NCBI GenBank assembly: GCA_002104905.1
Contig: MCFE01000472.1
Coordinates: 1 to 64,000, forward strand
From: Basidiobolus meristosporus CBS 931.73
Lineage: Eukaryota; Basidiobolomycota; Basidiobolomycetes; Basidiobolales; Basidiobolaceae
Direction of reading: 5' to 3'
DNA: 64,000 nucleotides
In this document: in pieces, positions 55,445 through 64,000 of the stretch
How the letters are laid out: every line of letters starts with the position of its first letter
Position numbering within the stretch: position 1 is the stretch's first letter
The notes under the pieces: model-generated
The model's input: the letters and a program-made list of their open reading frames with translations, nothing else
Told to the model about the DNA's origin: nothing
Database searches by the model: none
Program-made: the position numbers and the translations under genes

Positions 55445-57205
55445 TTACAACTTGGCTGGTCTGAGATTCATTCCGCCACGTACATCTGCATGTCCAAACA
55501 CTTCGGGCGTAAACGTTCCGTGAAATCCATAGGGTACGTGGTGCTTTAAATGAATGGTGGCAATTGGTCCATTTGCTAGATTTTTAGCATCCAAAATAAC
55601 GAAGTCTGTCATGTGTTGTTTAGGTAAGTAGACTTGCGCCAATACCCAACCATCATCCTCCTCATTGCCGCTCGAAGAGTACCCATCTCTTGGAACAAAG
55701 ACAGGTTCTCCCACAACACCATGTGATTTCCAAAGTTCGGTGTTCTGTGATTCTCGGTCATACTTCAGGATGGAAGTAAACGGTATCGGGTTTTGCTTGT
55801 CGTCAGAAGCAACACAATAAGAGTATCTGGTGTAGATGCCATGGCGGTACGGATGTACGGATGGGAACTCTACGCTGGCCACATGGGCTTTGCGTTGGGT
55901 GCATTTGCAATCAATCAAGTCAATATCAAAGCTTGAAAGTACTCCAGGCTCAACGCTGTAGTTACTGAGAAAGACACCTTTATCGAAATTCATGTTGAAG
56001 TTTTTCCCTAAGGTTACCGCCTCGAATGTCAGCCTAGTCGGTTCCCCGTTCTCAGATCCTTCGCTTATCTCTGCTATATTGGTAAAGTGGAAGATATGGC
56101 AAGGATCTACATCCAGCTCCAACCATGGCTTGTTCCCGAGCAGTTTCTGATACTCAGGGCGTCGTGGAATAGCTATAATACGACTTGGAAGATCCGCATA
56201 GTATTTCATACTCTCTCCTGGCGAGTTAAGCCCCAGTACAAACTGATAAAACAGCCAACGTGATATTTTAACAAAGGGAGACATGTGAACCAAGTAGAAG
56301 TGTTTGCTCAACAGAAAATCATGCGCATAATTTAATCCAGGAATATTGAAAACCTTATCAGCAAAAGAGGGTTAAATTTGGATGACTCGGCACGCGCCAT
56401 GTAAGGAATCGTAAATGGTTTACCTGGTTGTATTTTAGTTCCCATTTACGCCCATACTCATTAATTCCAAGTCTAGGCTTTTCATTGCCAAGTCCCGGCT
56501 TCACGGATAAAGTGACTAGAGAATCCTGGCTTGGGTCGTATCTAAAATGAGCTCCAAACGATCGTAGCGTCAAGGTGTTCCTCAAATCATCTCTACCAAG
56601 GGTTTCTAAGGTAACAGGATCCAGACAATGTGGAAGGCCAGTTTCATAAGAAGTCAACAGTTTTCCTTCCCAGTAGAAGACGTTAGTGTTGGAGGGATTT
56701 CGGTAGTTCATTAAGCGGCGAAGATTCTCATTTTTCCCCCCACTTGGAGTTATCATGTACTTGGTTAGATTCCAAGTGTTTTGCACGACTCCTTGGGGGT
56801 TGGTTCCCATTCCACCACGATATTGCAGCTTGGACAGCTTCTGCTCCACAAGCCGATGCTCTGTTTGGACAAATCGAGACTTGAAATGAACCTCACCTGC
56901 GCCGGTAAAAGTCAAGGCACATACTAAACCATCGCCGTCAATTGGATGCTTTAGCTTTACCCCGCCAATTTCATCATTACCAGGACCTACGTAGAAAGGC
57001 ACACATTTGTTAACTATCATGAATTGGAGTTGATTTTAAAACATCTCGCACCATTTCGAAAGAACGTCCCATAAAGCCCAACTGGTAGTGTACCGCTGAT
57101 ATCAGCTTCGGGTATCCAATAAGAAACTTCCTCACGTGCCTGCTTTTGCCAACCACGATTCACCTCTTGGTTGGTGAAAGTGTCTTCCTTCTCTGGGTAC
57201 CCCAT
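55445..57205 (-). CDS. carotenoid cleavage oxygenase (RPE65/CCD family)
   Basis: Fe(II)-dependent dioxygenase that splits a carotenoid or apocarotenoid double bond. Exons 57,043-57,205, 56,424-56,986 and 55,445-56,353 (introns 56 and 70 nt) give 544 aa, normal for the family. It opens with GTLPVGLYGTFFRNGARC and HPIDGDGLVCALTF. The four iron-binding His are visible: SFGAHFRYDP (H201), NYAHDFLLSKH (H253), CHIFHFTN (H331) and VPYGFHGTF (H520). The second and third exons join to read QVFNIPGLNYAHDF, restoring the second His motif. No signal peptide; probably cytosolic or membrane-associated. In Mucoromycota relatives of this family make apocarotenoid signals such as trisporoids; the substrate here is unknown. 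Confidence 0.9.
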
Positions 57206-57785
57206 AGTATTCAAACGAGTGTCAGTTATCTTGCGGAGATGGTGCTACAATGGAAACAAATGGGAGCTACCGACCCTGGACAAGGTATTATTGCAATATA
57301 TACAATCCATCATACTGTATGTTCGCAATTACAAGTTTCACATGGAATGATTTCAGGTGACGACTCGTTGGATGAGACCGTCAAATTACCATGTCATGTA
57401 TCATATTTGTCAGCTAGGCTAACCTATGATAACCCACTGGAGTAGAGATTGATGAATATCACATTCAGCAGAATTGCTTCAGAGACATCATATCTGGCGT
57501 AACATTGCAGAATGGTAAGGCTCAAGGGGCGTGGTGGCTCATCATCATGAAAGCAATAGTTTTAATAGGAGTTTACTACCAAGATGCTCAACTTCCTGGT
57601 TACCACTAGTTGAGATATGCTCATTGATATAGTGTATTGTTGCTGGCGCACATTGTTAGAATATTAGACAAAACCTAACTTCTGGGTCAATGTTCACCAC
57701 TTGGAGTGGAATTGCTTAATTTATACTTCATAGAGCTTTGTTAACCGAAATATTCTACAAATTGCTTATTTTTACCAGTGCCCGC
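57206..57785. other. intergenic, no gene seen
   Basis: 580 bp between two minus-strand genes. A TGTATATATTGC motif on the minus strand near 57,290-57,305 may serve the carotenoid oxygenase. Confidence 0.5.
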
Positions 57786-58460
57786 TCAGTCAAAGCCTGT
57801 AGGTCCAGAGGAATTTGCTGTGAAAGGTGTGAAAGGTGAATACGCAAGAGTACGGGGGGTGGGAAGAGGCTGAGGTTTAGTATACATAACATCTGTATGC
57901 AGGACGTATTTTACACCTTGCTTTACAGCTAAACTAGCGTGATATAGACCATGCTCAAACAACACAACTCTTCCCGGTTTGGGGATTATGTCAATGTGCT
58001 TCATTGATTCCACCGAGAAAAAACGGGTTTGCCCACCTTCTGCTACATCATTCAAGTATAGCAAGACCGTTATTCGGCTAGCCCCGGAGGACTGTTCATC
58101 AACATAGCTACTATCAACATGTGCATTGAAATATTGTCCAGGTCTATACTGATTAAACCTTAAATTCTTGTGTAGACCTGAAACTGGATTGTCTGTCCAG
58201 TATTTGGGAACATGGTCTTTAATGCGCGACCATAGCTCGAATGTTTCGAAGCCGTCAATAATGGCAAGATTGAGGTCGTTGCGTACATGAGGAGAGTTCA
58301 CGATTCCCCCATACTTGTTTGTTTGATAAGTGTTAAAGCCATGATACTCTGACTTCCTGATAAGTCGATCACACTCTTCCTTCGAATAGATATCGTCAAG
58401 AACAACAAAGAATGCACATGTGTCAAGTTCAAGTGCTGCGACGATGTCTATTGGAACCAT
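57786..58460 (-). CDS. prolyl 4-hydroxylase-like 2-oxoglutarate/Fe(II) dioxygenase
   Basis: P4H-alpha-type dioxygenase that hydroxylates an unknown substrate using O2 and 2-oxoglutarate. 224 aa, single exon. Double-stranded beta-helix with the facial triad H114-x-D116 (FNAHVDSSYVD) and H174 (GLYHASLAV), and K184 (GVKYVLHTDVMY) to bind 2-oxoglutarate. Other family landmarks: ECDRLIRKSEYHGF, NQYRPGQYF, SRITVLLYLNDVAEGGQTRF and PKPGRVVLFEHGLYH. No signal peptide, so not an ER collagen-type enzyme; more like the soluble fungal and bacterial members. I use the ATG at 58,460 because the longer frame begins with TTG and a TATA box (CTATATAAACAC) sits about 70 bp upstream of this start. Confidence 0.88.
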   Translation of the reverse strand: MVPIDIVAALELDTCAFFVVLDDIYSKEECDRLIRKSEYHGFNTYQTNKYGGIVNSPHVRNDLNLAIIDGFETFELWSRIKDHVPKYWTDNPVSGLHKNLRFNQYRPGQYFNAHVDSSYVDEQSSGASRITVLLYLNDVAEGGQTRFFSVESMKHIDIIPKPGRVVLFEHGLYHASLAVKQGVKYVLHTDVMYTKPQPLPTPRTLAYSPFTPFTANSSGPTGFD

Positions 58461-60203
58461 TATTGTAGAAGGAGAGCGTATAAAGAGTTCGTTCGAATAT
58501 TCCTGGGCCAAGAAATTGCGAGTGTTTATATAGCCGACTTGAAATCAAGCCTACCATTAAGAGCGCTCACTTACGTCAGCAGATGCACTCTTGCTCCCCC
58601 ACTAGCTGCGGACGATGAACGATGGTGTGTTTGCTATCCATCCACAAATTATCTTGGCTCACGACAAGAGAAGGTATATTCATCAGAAGTATTCTGGACA
58701 GGCCGTGCGCTCGACTGAACAAGATCCTAAGAACAGAACACGATGCTAAAATATGCCTGAATTCTTACATTGCGTTCACAACACTTCGCTTGATTATACC
58801 CCAGTCACGACTCCATCTTGCTAGAGCAGCCTTTGCCTGCGTACGCATCCCTGCTTGGATGAGGAAGGCAATGTACCCGTATGGGGCACAGCCTCTCTCT
58901 GACCAATTATAGCATGCTTTAGGGTCAATCAGTAATCTTCCTGAAGAATGTTTACACCAGATGGCTAAACTCGGATTTACTCTTGTGGGATAATTCACCG
59001 ATACTTGCCATGGTTTTAGTGAAAGTAACCTAAGCTATGCCAATTCGGGCCTGGGGTCTGGGCCTGAACGAAATCCCATGTTTTGGTAACCTCTAACTTG
59101 ACTGCATTCTATCGTGTGATCATCCTTGACGAATAATATAATGAGGCGGCCAGCTACGTTGGTATCGAGGTCAAAGAAAGCTGTAAATGTCATATTTGGC
59201 ATATTTGTATTGCTCAGGTACTGATAAGCTATTGATAGTAGTAGTAGTTCATGGCTTAGGGTGCGTCGCAAATTGCAGATGGGAGTCTCCTTGGTCAGGT
59301 GATGGATAGAGAGACTGACTTCAAAGTGGCAGTTTTTCATTGATCAACCACGATTTGTCTCTTAAATGGAAAGATAACGCATGCCTATATGTCCAAAACG
59401 AAACTGGATGACACCAAATATATTTTTGATTGTTACTGGAAATGGTCGCTTCTCCAGTATCCGGGTTTTCTACATCTCAACTCGCTGGCATTTAGTGTGC
59501 TTCTGAGAAGATACATCGGAAAAAGGATTAGGCTTCTTATCCTGATCGTCATTCTTTTCTTGCGATAAATGAGATTGGAGGACACTGATTCCATCAGAGA
59601 GCAAAGTTTATTCTATAGATTTGAGAGGTTTTTTGCCACGTAGAGTCGTGCTTATGATATAAACGTGGCAAAATGTCATATAATCGAGTTTGGGCATGTT
59701 TGGACGGGGTTGATATCCTATCGAGGTGGATTGAATCTACTTTTACTAAATGAAGCACATACTTAGTTGATATGTATATGATAAAGAATATCTCATGGCT
59801 TTATTGTGGCTGCAAATAGTAAAGGTGTGAGTGGAGGTTCCCAGACATGAGGTGCTTTGTGCTAGCAGTGTCTGTAATATCGCCGCGGATGTCCCACTCT
59901 TACATCCATGGAACAACTCATAATGGGCTTTCAAGAATCAAAGTACGTATCTTGCAACGTATTAGTCGAAGTGGAATGATGTGTTCTGAAGAATTCAGTA
60001 TACTTTGAATAATATATCTTCTTCAAGGGTCATCGATCGTTTAGTTATCAAGGCTACAAATAGTAATACAAACCAGCGAATCCATCATATCCATTCTCGT
60101 TCAAAAGATGGAATTGAGAATATCCATTCTACCATGCTCAAAACATATATAAACAGCTGGGTATTGAAAGTAATAGAACAATCACTACTTGCTGATCTTA
60201 AAA
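58461..60203. other. intergenic, no supported gene
   Basis: 1.7 kb holding the divergent promoters of the dioxygenase (-) and the lipase (+). ATATATAAACAG at 60,144-60,155 is the lipase TATA box. A 101-codon minus-strand frame at 59,035-59,340 is discussed under rejected items. Confidence 0.5.
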
Positions 60204-61325
60204 ATGCTATCAAAGAGCCTCTGCCTACTTTTCATTGGCCTTGTGGCATCGTCCCCACTTAGTGAATGGGATAGTCTTTTCCACTCTACTCCCGAGGCTC
60301 CGTATGTCCCAGTAGACGATTCCATGCTGACAATTTTGAAAGAGTCCGCAAACTACGCCTCAGCCGCATATTGCCATGAAGATAAAGTGGTCAATTGGAC
60401 ATGCGGGAACCGTTGTATTGGTAACCTCAATGTTACCACATACTTCCAGAGCGATGAAACCGAAATGGCTGGCTACATTGGTTACAATAAGGACACCAAG
60501 ACTATCGTTGTGAGCTTCAGAGGGTAAGTTGAGGATTGTTCTTCGACCGAAATTTACTCGGTGACAATGCATACTAATCTGTCTAAATCGATTGAAATTA
60601 GAACTGCAAATGACGAAAACTGGCTTATGGATCTTGATTTCCTACCTCGTTCTTTCGCTTACCCGAAGGCTGGTCCCGACGTGAAAGTTCATCGTGGTTT
60701 CTATGAAACATATAATAGTGTTGAGGACCAAGTCAGGGAAGGGTTAGCGAAGACTCTGGCCACCGTTGGCTCTACCTCTTCCGACTATGAGCTCCTGGTC
60801 ACCGGCCATTCTTTGGTAGGCTTACTCTTGAAGTATAAGCCTTACTCAGTATCCTAATCTTCCATTCAATCCTTTTAGGGTGCTGCTGTTGCAACTCTTG
60901 GTGCTCTGGATATTAAACGTATCTATCTCAACCCGAGCAATGAATTTGCTTTCGCTCCCAATTTGCAAAATGTGGTAGATACCAACAGAATCCGTTTGCA
61001 CAACTTCGGTTCACCTAGAGTTGGCAATCCTGAGTTCGCAGCTCTAGCTCACGAAACCATGACTGACGGTGACAGTGACTATTCAAAGATTTGCCGCGTT
61101 ACAAACCAAAATGATATTGTGCCCAGAGTTCCTCCTATGCTCTTTGGATTTCTTCACACCCCTCAAGAGATCTGGATCAACTATGATGAAGTCACTGTCA
61201 ACTGCCACGACATTGTAAACGGTGAAATCGTAGAAGATCCGAACTGCAATGCTGGTCAATTCCCAATGAGCGTAGCTGCTCACGATAGATATTGGGACAT
61301 TGAGTTTGGACGAGGTTGCGAATAA
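60204..61325 (+). CDS. secreted class 3 lipase (Rhizomucor lipase type)
   Basis: Secreted triacylglycerol lipase or related esterase. Exons 60,204-60,523, 60,602-60,815 and 60,879-61,325 (introns 78 and 63 nt) give 326 aa. The signal peptide is MLSKSLCLLFIGLVASS. Conserved sequence starts at LTILKESANYASAAYC, then IVVSFRGTANDENWLMDLDF (oxyanion region), VHRGFYETYNSVEDQV, and the nucleophile elbow GHSLGAAVATLGALD (S177, completed across the second intron). The acid is D257 (NQNDIVPRVPP) and the base H313 (SVAAHDRYWD), so the triad is complete. FGSPRVGNPEFA is also typical. Cys pairs (YCHEDK...CGNRC, C287/C300 region) suggest disulphides. ATG at 60,204 is preferred over an upstream TTG. Confidence 0.93.
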
Positions 61326-62886
61326 GGCTTAGAGTATTTCCCACCTAAACAGTTAAATTGAATCAACAATTCATTATGTAATTAGGCAAGCTATTGTCCA
61401 TCTAAGCAACCAGAGAATAGATTTGTAAAGAAAGCAAGAAGTACAATATTTAGTTGAATATGTATTTCAAATAAATACACTAATCAAAAAGATTCTGATA
61501 TCGCACATAAATTTATTCATGAGTGCCAAACCTTCTTTCGACTAAAAAAATATCAAACCATCAGTGATCATGACTAAAACTATGGGTAGATTATGATCAT
61601 CATTGTTGCAACTTTTGCCCCATGTATATATTTTATCGTAACGATGGCAGTTCTCTGCAGGCGTTGAGGAGTTCTCAATTGAGCCCCGAATAATAACCTC
61701 CAACAATTAAGGCAGTATTCACCCCGAATTAGGCAATTGCTCACAGATAAATCATGATCACAGCCACCCATGTTGGCTGCACCAGTTGCATAACAATCTT
61801 GGAAATGAGTTTGAAACCCCATCAGGAATAGGGATATGCTCCGCATGATATGATAATCATGCGCTCGTATGGGACTTTTTCTACTCTAATCTGTCCTGAG
61901 GTTTGTGACAAATTTAATGGAGTACTCAATTTCAATCATTCGTGCACTCCAGCAGCCGAAGAAAAGCCCGTTAAAATGTTGATATTAGGCGCTACACTGA
62001 TCATAAGACAGGTTCCGAAGTTGGTATTTACCTAACAGATGAAGCCCCATCTGCTGAATCTGAAGCAGAGACTGAGTAACATAAATAGCCTCATCTAATC
62101 GCGTTTACATGCCTATCACCAAGGCCTATGCGTTGACTAGACATCTGCAAGATTTTCACTTCAAGTGATAAAGCAAGAGTTTAAAGCTAGATTGAAACCC
62201 TGCTGGTTCCACATTGACGCATGATGTGCACAAGTTTATCAAATCTATTGACGGAACAATAAGTATAAAGGTTAATTAAACTATAGAGAATATGTAACTC
62301 AGCAGTATGGATGCTTAGTATACACAAACATATATATATATAATTATTTGGTTAGCATTCTCGATTTTGTTCCATGACAGCTGCTTTAAGTTGCGAACCA
62401 TCCTAGTGATATATTAGTGTGTACAACAAAGGAAATTTTCTATATTATTCATGAGAATCAGTCCATTGTATTGGTCAGCCTCTGAGGCATATGTATCTTT
62501 AAAAAACGATGCTCAACTCGAAATTCGAACTTATTCTTATATTAGGTACAATTAAGAAAGCCCTCATTCTATAATTAGAACTACATTATATATCCTGCGG
62601 TCTGGGTTCTAACACTGGATTTTGAAACAACTGTTTTTGAGTTATCCACAATTGCCTTCATATTAGCATTTCCTCACATCAATTCACTCTATTTTCTAAT
62701 AGTAAATCTGGCGTCGTTTTGTCAGAGGCATCTACCAATCAGTCGATAATGCAAATTAAGAATGTATGCTGTTGTGTTAAATCCCTTGTTAGCACTGCCG
62801 ATTTCTCACTTACCCCTCAAGTCACCACAGCTACTGACAAAACCTCACGAAGGCTTTACACTGTGGGAGAGGCATTTACACACACG
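61326..62886. other. intergenic, possible Cys-rich exon on minus strand
   Basis: 1.56 kb, AT-rich, with a TATATATATA tract at 62,332. The minus-strand frame 61,580-61,846 is listed separately. Otherwise nothing seen. Confidence 0.45.
61580..61846 (-). CDS. candidate Cys-rich peptide or exon, 88 aa
   Basis: Not recognised. An ATG-initiated frame beginning MRSISLFLMGFQTHFQ (weakly hydrophobic start) followed by five cysteines: DCYATGAANMGGCDHDLSVS, then NCLIRGEYCLNCWRLL. The spacing C-x9-C-x8-C-x6-C-x2-C looks ordered, which is why I record it, but it fits no family I know and the frame could be chance. Confidence 0.25.
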   Translation of the reverse strand: MRSISLFLMGFQTHFQDCYATGAANMGGCDHDLSVSNCLIRGEYCLNCWRLLFGAQLRTPQRLQRTAIVTIKYIHGAKVATMMIIIYP

Positions 62887-64000
62887 ATGTCGAAGGAACT
62901 CAACAGATTTTATGAATTACTCTTTTTGAGTTTAGGTATTCTGCTATTGATTAAGAACGCTGCTGCTGGTAAGTTTAATCCTTCTTGTTTATTAGAACCA
63001 CTCAAAAGCAATTCCTAAGCGATATTTCGTATTTGCAATCGTAGCTTGTTCATACTCTCGGGACCCTGGCTGGACAGAACCATTTAAATTCAACTTCAAG
63101 TTGAACGTCTGTCAAACTTCTCAAAACCTTGTTACAAGCAAAGTCGCCTTTGCAGCACAGTATGAAATCTCAGGAACACCAAGCCAGTGCAATTCGACCG
63201 GGAAAAATACCTACCAGTGTGTTACTTCGAGCGATTCTATCTATTTTAATTTATTCACTCCAGGGAACTCCAACGATTATCCAAGCCTGACAGTATCTGT
63301 CAACAATGATCAGTGTAGTGTCGCTCAATATTGTTCAACCCCTGGTGGCAGCCCAGGCGGAGGAGGTCAGGACAATGGAATGTTAAGTCTAGGCCCATTT
63401 GGGACTTATCCTAAGCCGGCTGCAATAGCTGGGTTGTGCGTATTCAGTCTATTAATACTGGGAGGAATCTACTTGGTATACCGACGACAAAGAACATACA
63501 GTCGTACCAGTTCCGCTGAGCCAGGCCCTCGAAGAAACCTATGGCAGTTGGTTTGCTGTAGTATGCACCGACAAACCGGGAGCAGATATGGTAAATCCAA
63601 TAATGGCAATACGAAACCAGCAGCACGAAGTGTTGGCCCCAAACAGAAGCGAAATTTGGAGGAAGGGAACCCGGATTATGAAAACGGCAACAACGTTAAT
63701 AGTTTGCCCTTGGAAAGCGTCTCCATTAACGACCTCGGCTCAGGCGTGAGAAATGTTCCCAAGTCATCTGTTCTGGTGAATTTAAAGGAAGATGTAAAAA
63801 AGCCTTCACCATCGAAGAGCAAAACGCACCGCTCAAGTGCACTTATTGATTCTATCGCCAATCAGAAAGAGAGTAATCTCGAGCCTCAACTCTCTGGAAC
63901 TCCTACTCGCTCTAGGACAGTTAAACGTAACCAAACTCTTTTAGAGAAATCTCGTAGCATGATTTCAGAGGAGCAGGTTGAACCTACCCGTGGTAGAAAT
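62887..64000 (+). CDS. orphan type I membrane protein, partial (runs off right edge)
   Basis: Not recognised. Exon 1 (62,887-62,968) encodes a signal peptide, MSKELNRFYELLFLSLGILL. After a 76-nt intron (GTAAGT...TCGTAG) exon 2 starts at 63,045 and stays open to the window end, about 318 codons. The ectodomain (about 110 residues) has six to seven Cys in ordered spacing (CSYSRDPGWTEPFKFNFKLN, VCQTSQN, QCNSTG, QCVTSS, QCSVAQYCSTPG). A Gly/Pro hinge (PGGSPGGGG) precedes one membrane helix (AAIAGLCVFSLLILGGIYLV) with a YRRQR stop-transfer. The cytosolic tail is long, basic and Ser-rich. The layout is that of a fungal surface sensor or receptor-like protein; function unknown. An in-frame ATG at 62,749 would hide the signal peptide. 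Confidence 0.7.

Noticed and set aside
59035-59340. Minus-strand frame with a short cyclophilin-like start (TFTAFFDLDTNVAGRLIILF)
   Set aside because: Only about 20 residues resemble a cyclophilin N-terminus; the catalytic core does not follow in any frame. At most a tiny remnant.
1-64000. CRISPR arrays, bacterial operons, ribosome-binding sites, rRNA and tRNA genes
   Set aside because: None seen; the window is eukaryotic with spliced genes, and direct repeats present are minisatellite, LTR or gene duplicates.

Overview
The window reads as nuclear DNA of a fungus. The host genes carry many short GT-AG introns (34-210 nt, mostly 35-80) and the gene set fits a fungus: a GPI-anchored chitin deacetylase with a chitin-binding domain, NudE, HAP5/NF-YC, a DUF1769 protein, a PLC1-type phosphoinositide phospholipase C, a Rhizomucor-type class 3 lipase and a family of small glycine-rich secreted proteins. 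A carotenoid oxygenase, a SWSAP1-like ATPase and a CRAL-TRIO protein would suit an early-diverging filamentous lineage, but the species cannot be named from this sequence.

Layout. (1) 1-19,000 is an AT-rich graveyard of transposons: a gypsy element cut by the left edge, a decayed gypsy copy with both LTRs (2,869-7,619), an internally deleted copia copy (7,947-10,484), an inverted copia copy (11,290-14,230) containing a solo gypsy LTR, a CACTA/Plavaka-like transposase fragment (15,668-16,760), and an LTR-like repeat present in inverted orientation at both ends of the block. (2) 19,000-24,000 is more GC-rich: a CRAL-TRIO protein, an orphan protein behind a clear TATA box, and the chitin deacetylase. 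(3) 25,890-29,930: a five-exon SWSAP1-like RecA-fold ATPase, a DUF1769 protein and NudE. (4) 32,500-41,300: four secreted Gly-rich proteins, one carrying a 42-bp minisatellite, around the pyruvate dehydrogenase E1-beta gene, which is itself flanked by an inverted duplication. (5) 41,972-47,162: a 7-exon phospholipid scramblase converging on a 15-exon PI-PLC. (6) 47,200-52,600 has no gene I can support firmly. (7) 52,682-64,000: HAP5/NF-YC with two microexons, a carotenoid oxygenase, a prolyl-4-hydroxylase-like dioxygenase, a secreted lipase, and an orphan single-pass membrane protein running off the right edge.

There is no operon logic, as expected in a eukaryote. Thematically, scramblase, PI-PLC, CRAL-TRIO protein and lipase all act on lipids, while the chitin deacetylase, Gly-rich proteins and edge membrane protein face the wall or outside. 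Exon joins were chosen by eye from splice sites, reading frame and family motifs. Homology calls rest on motif recognition only; no database was searched.
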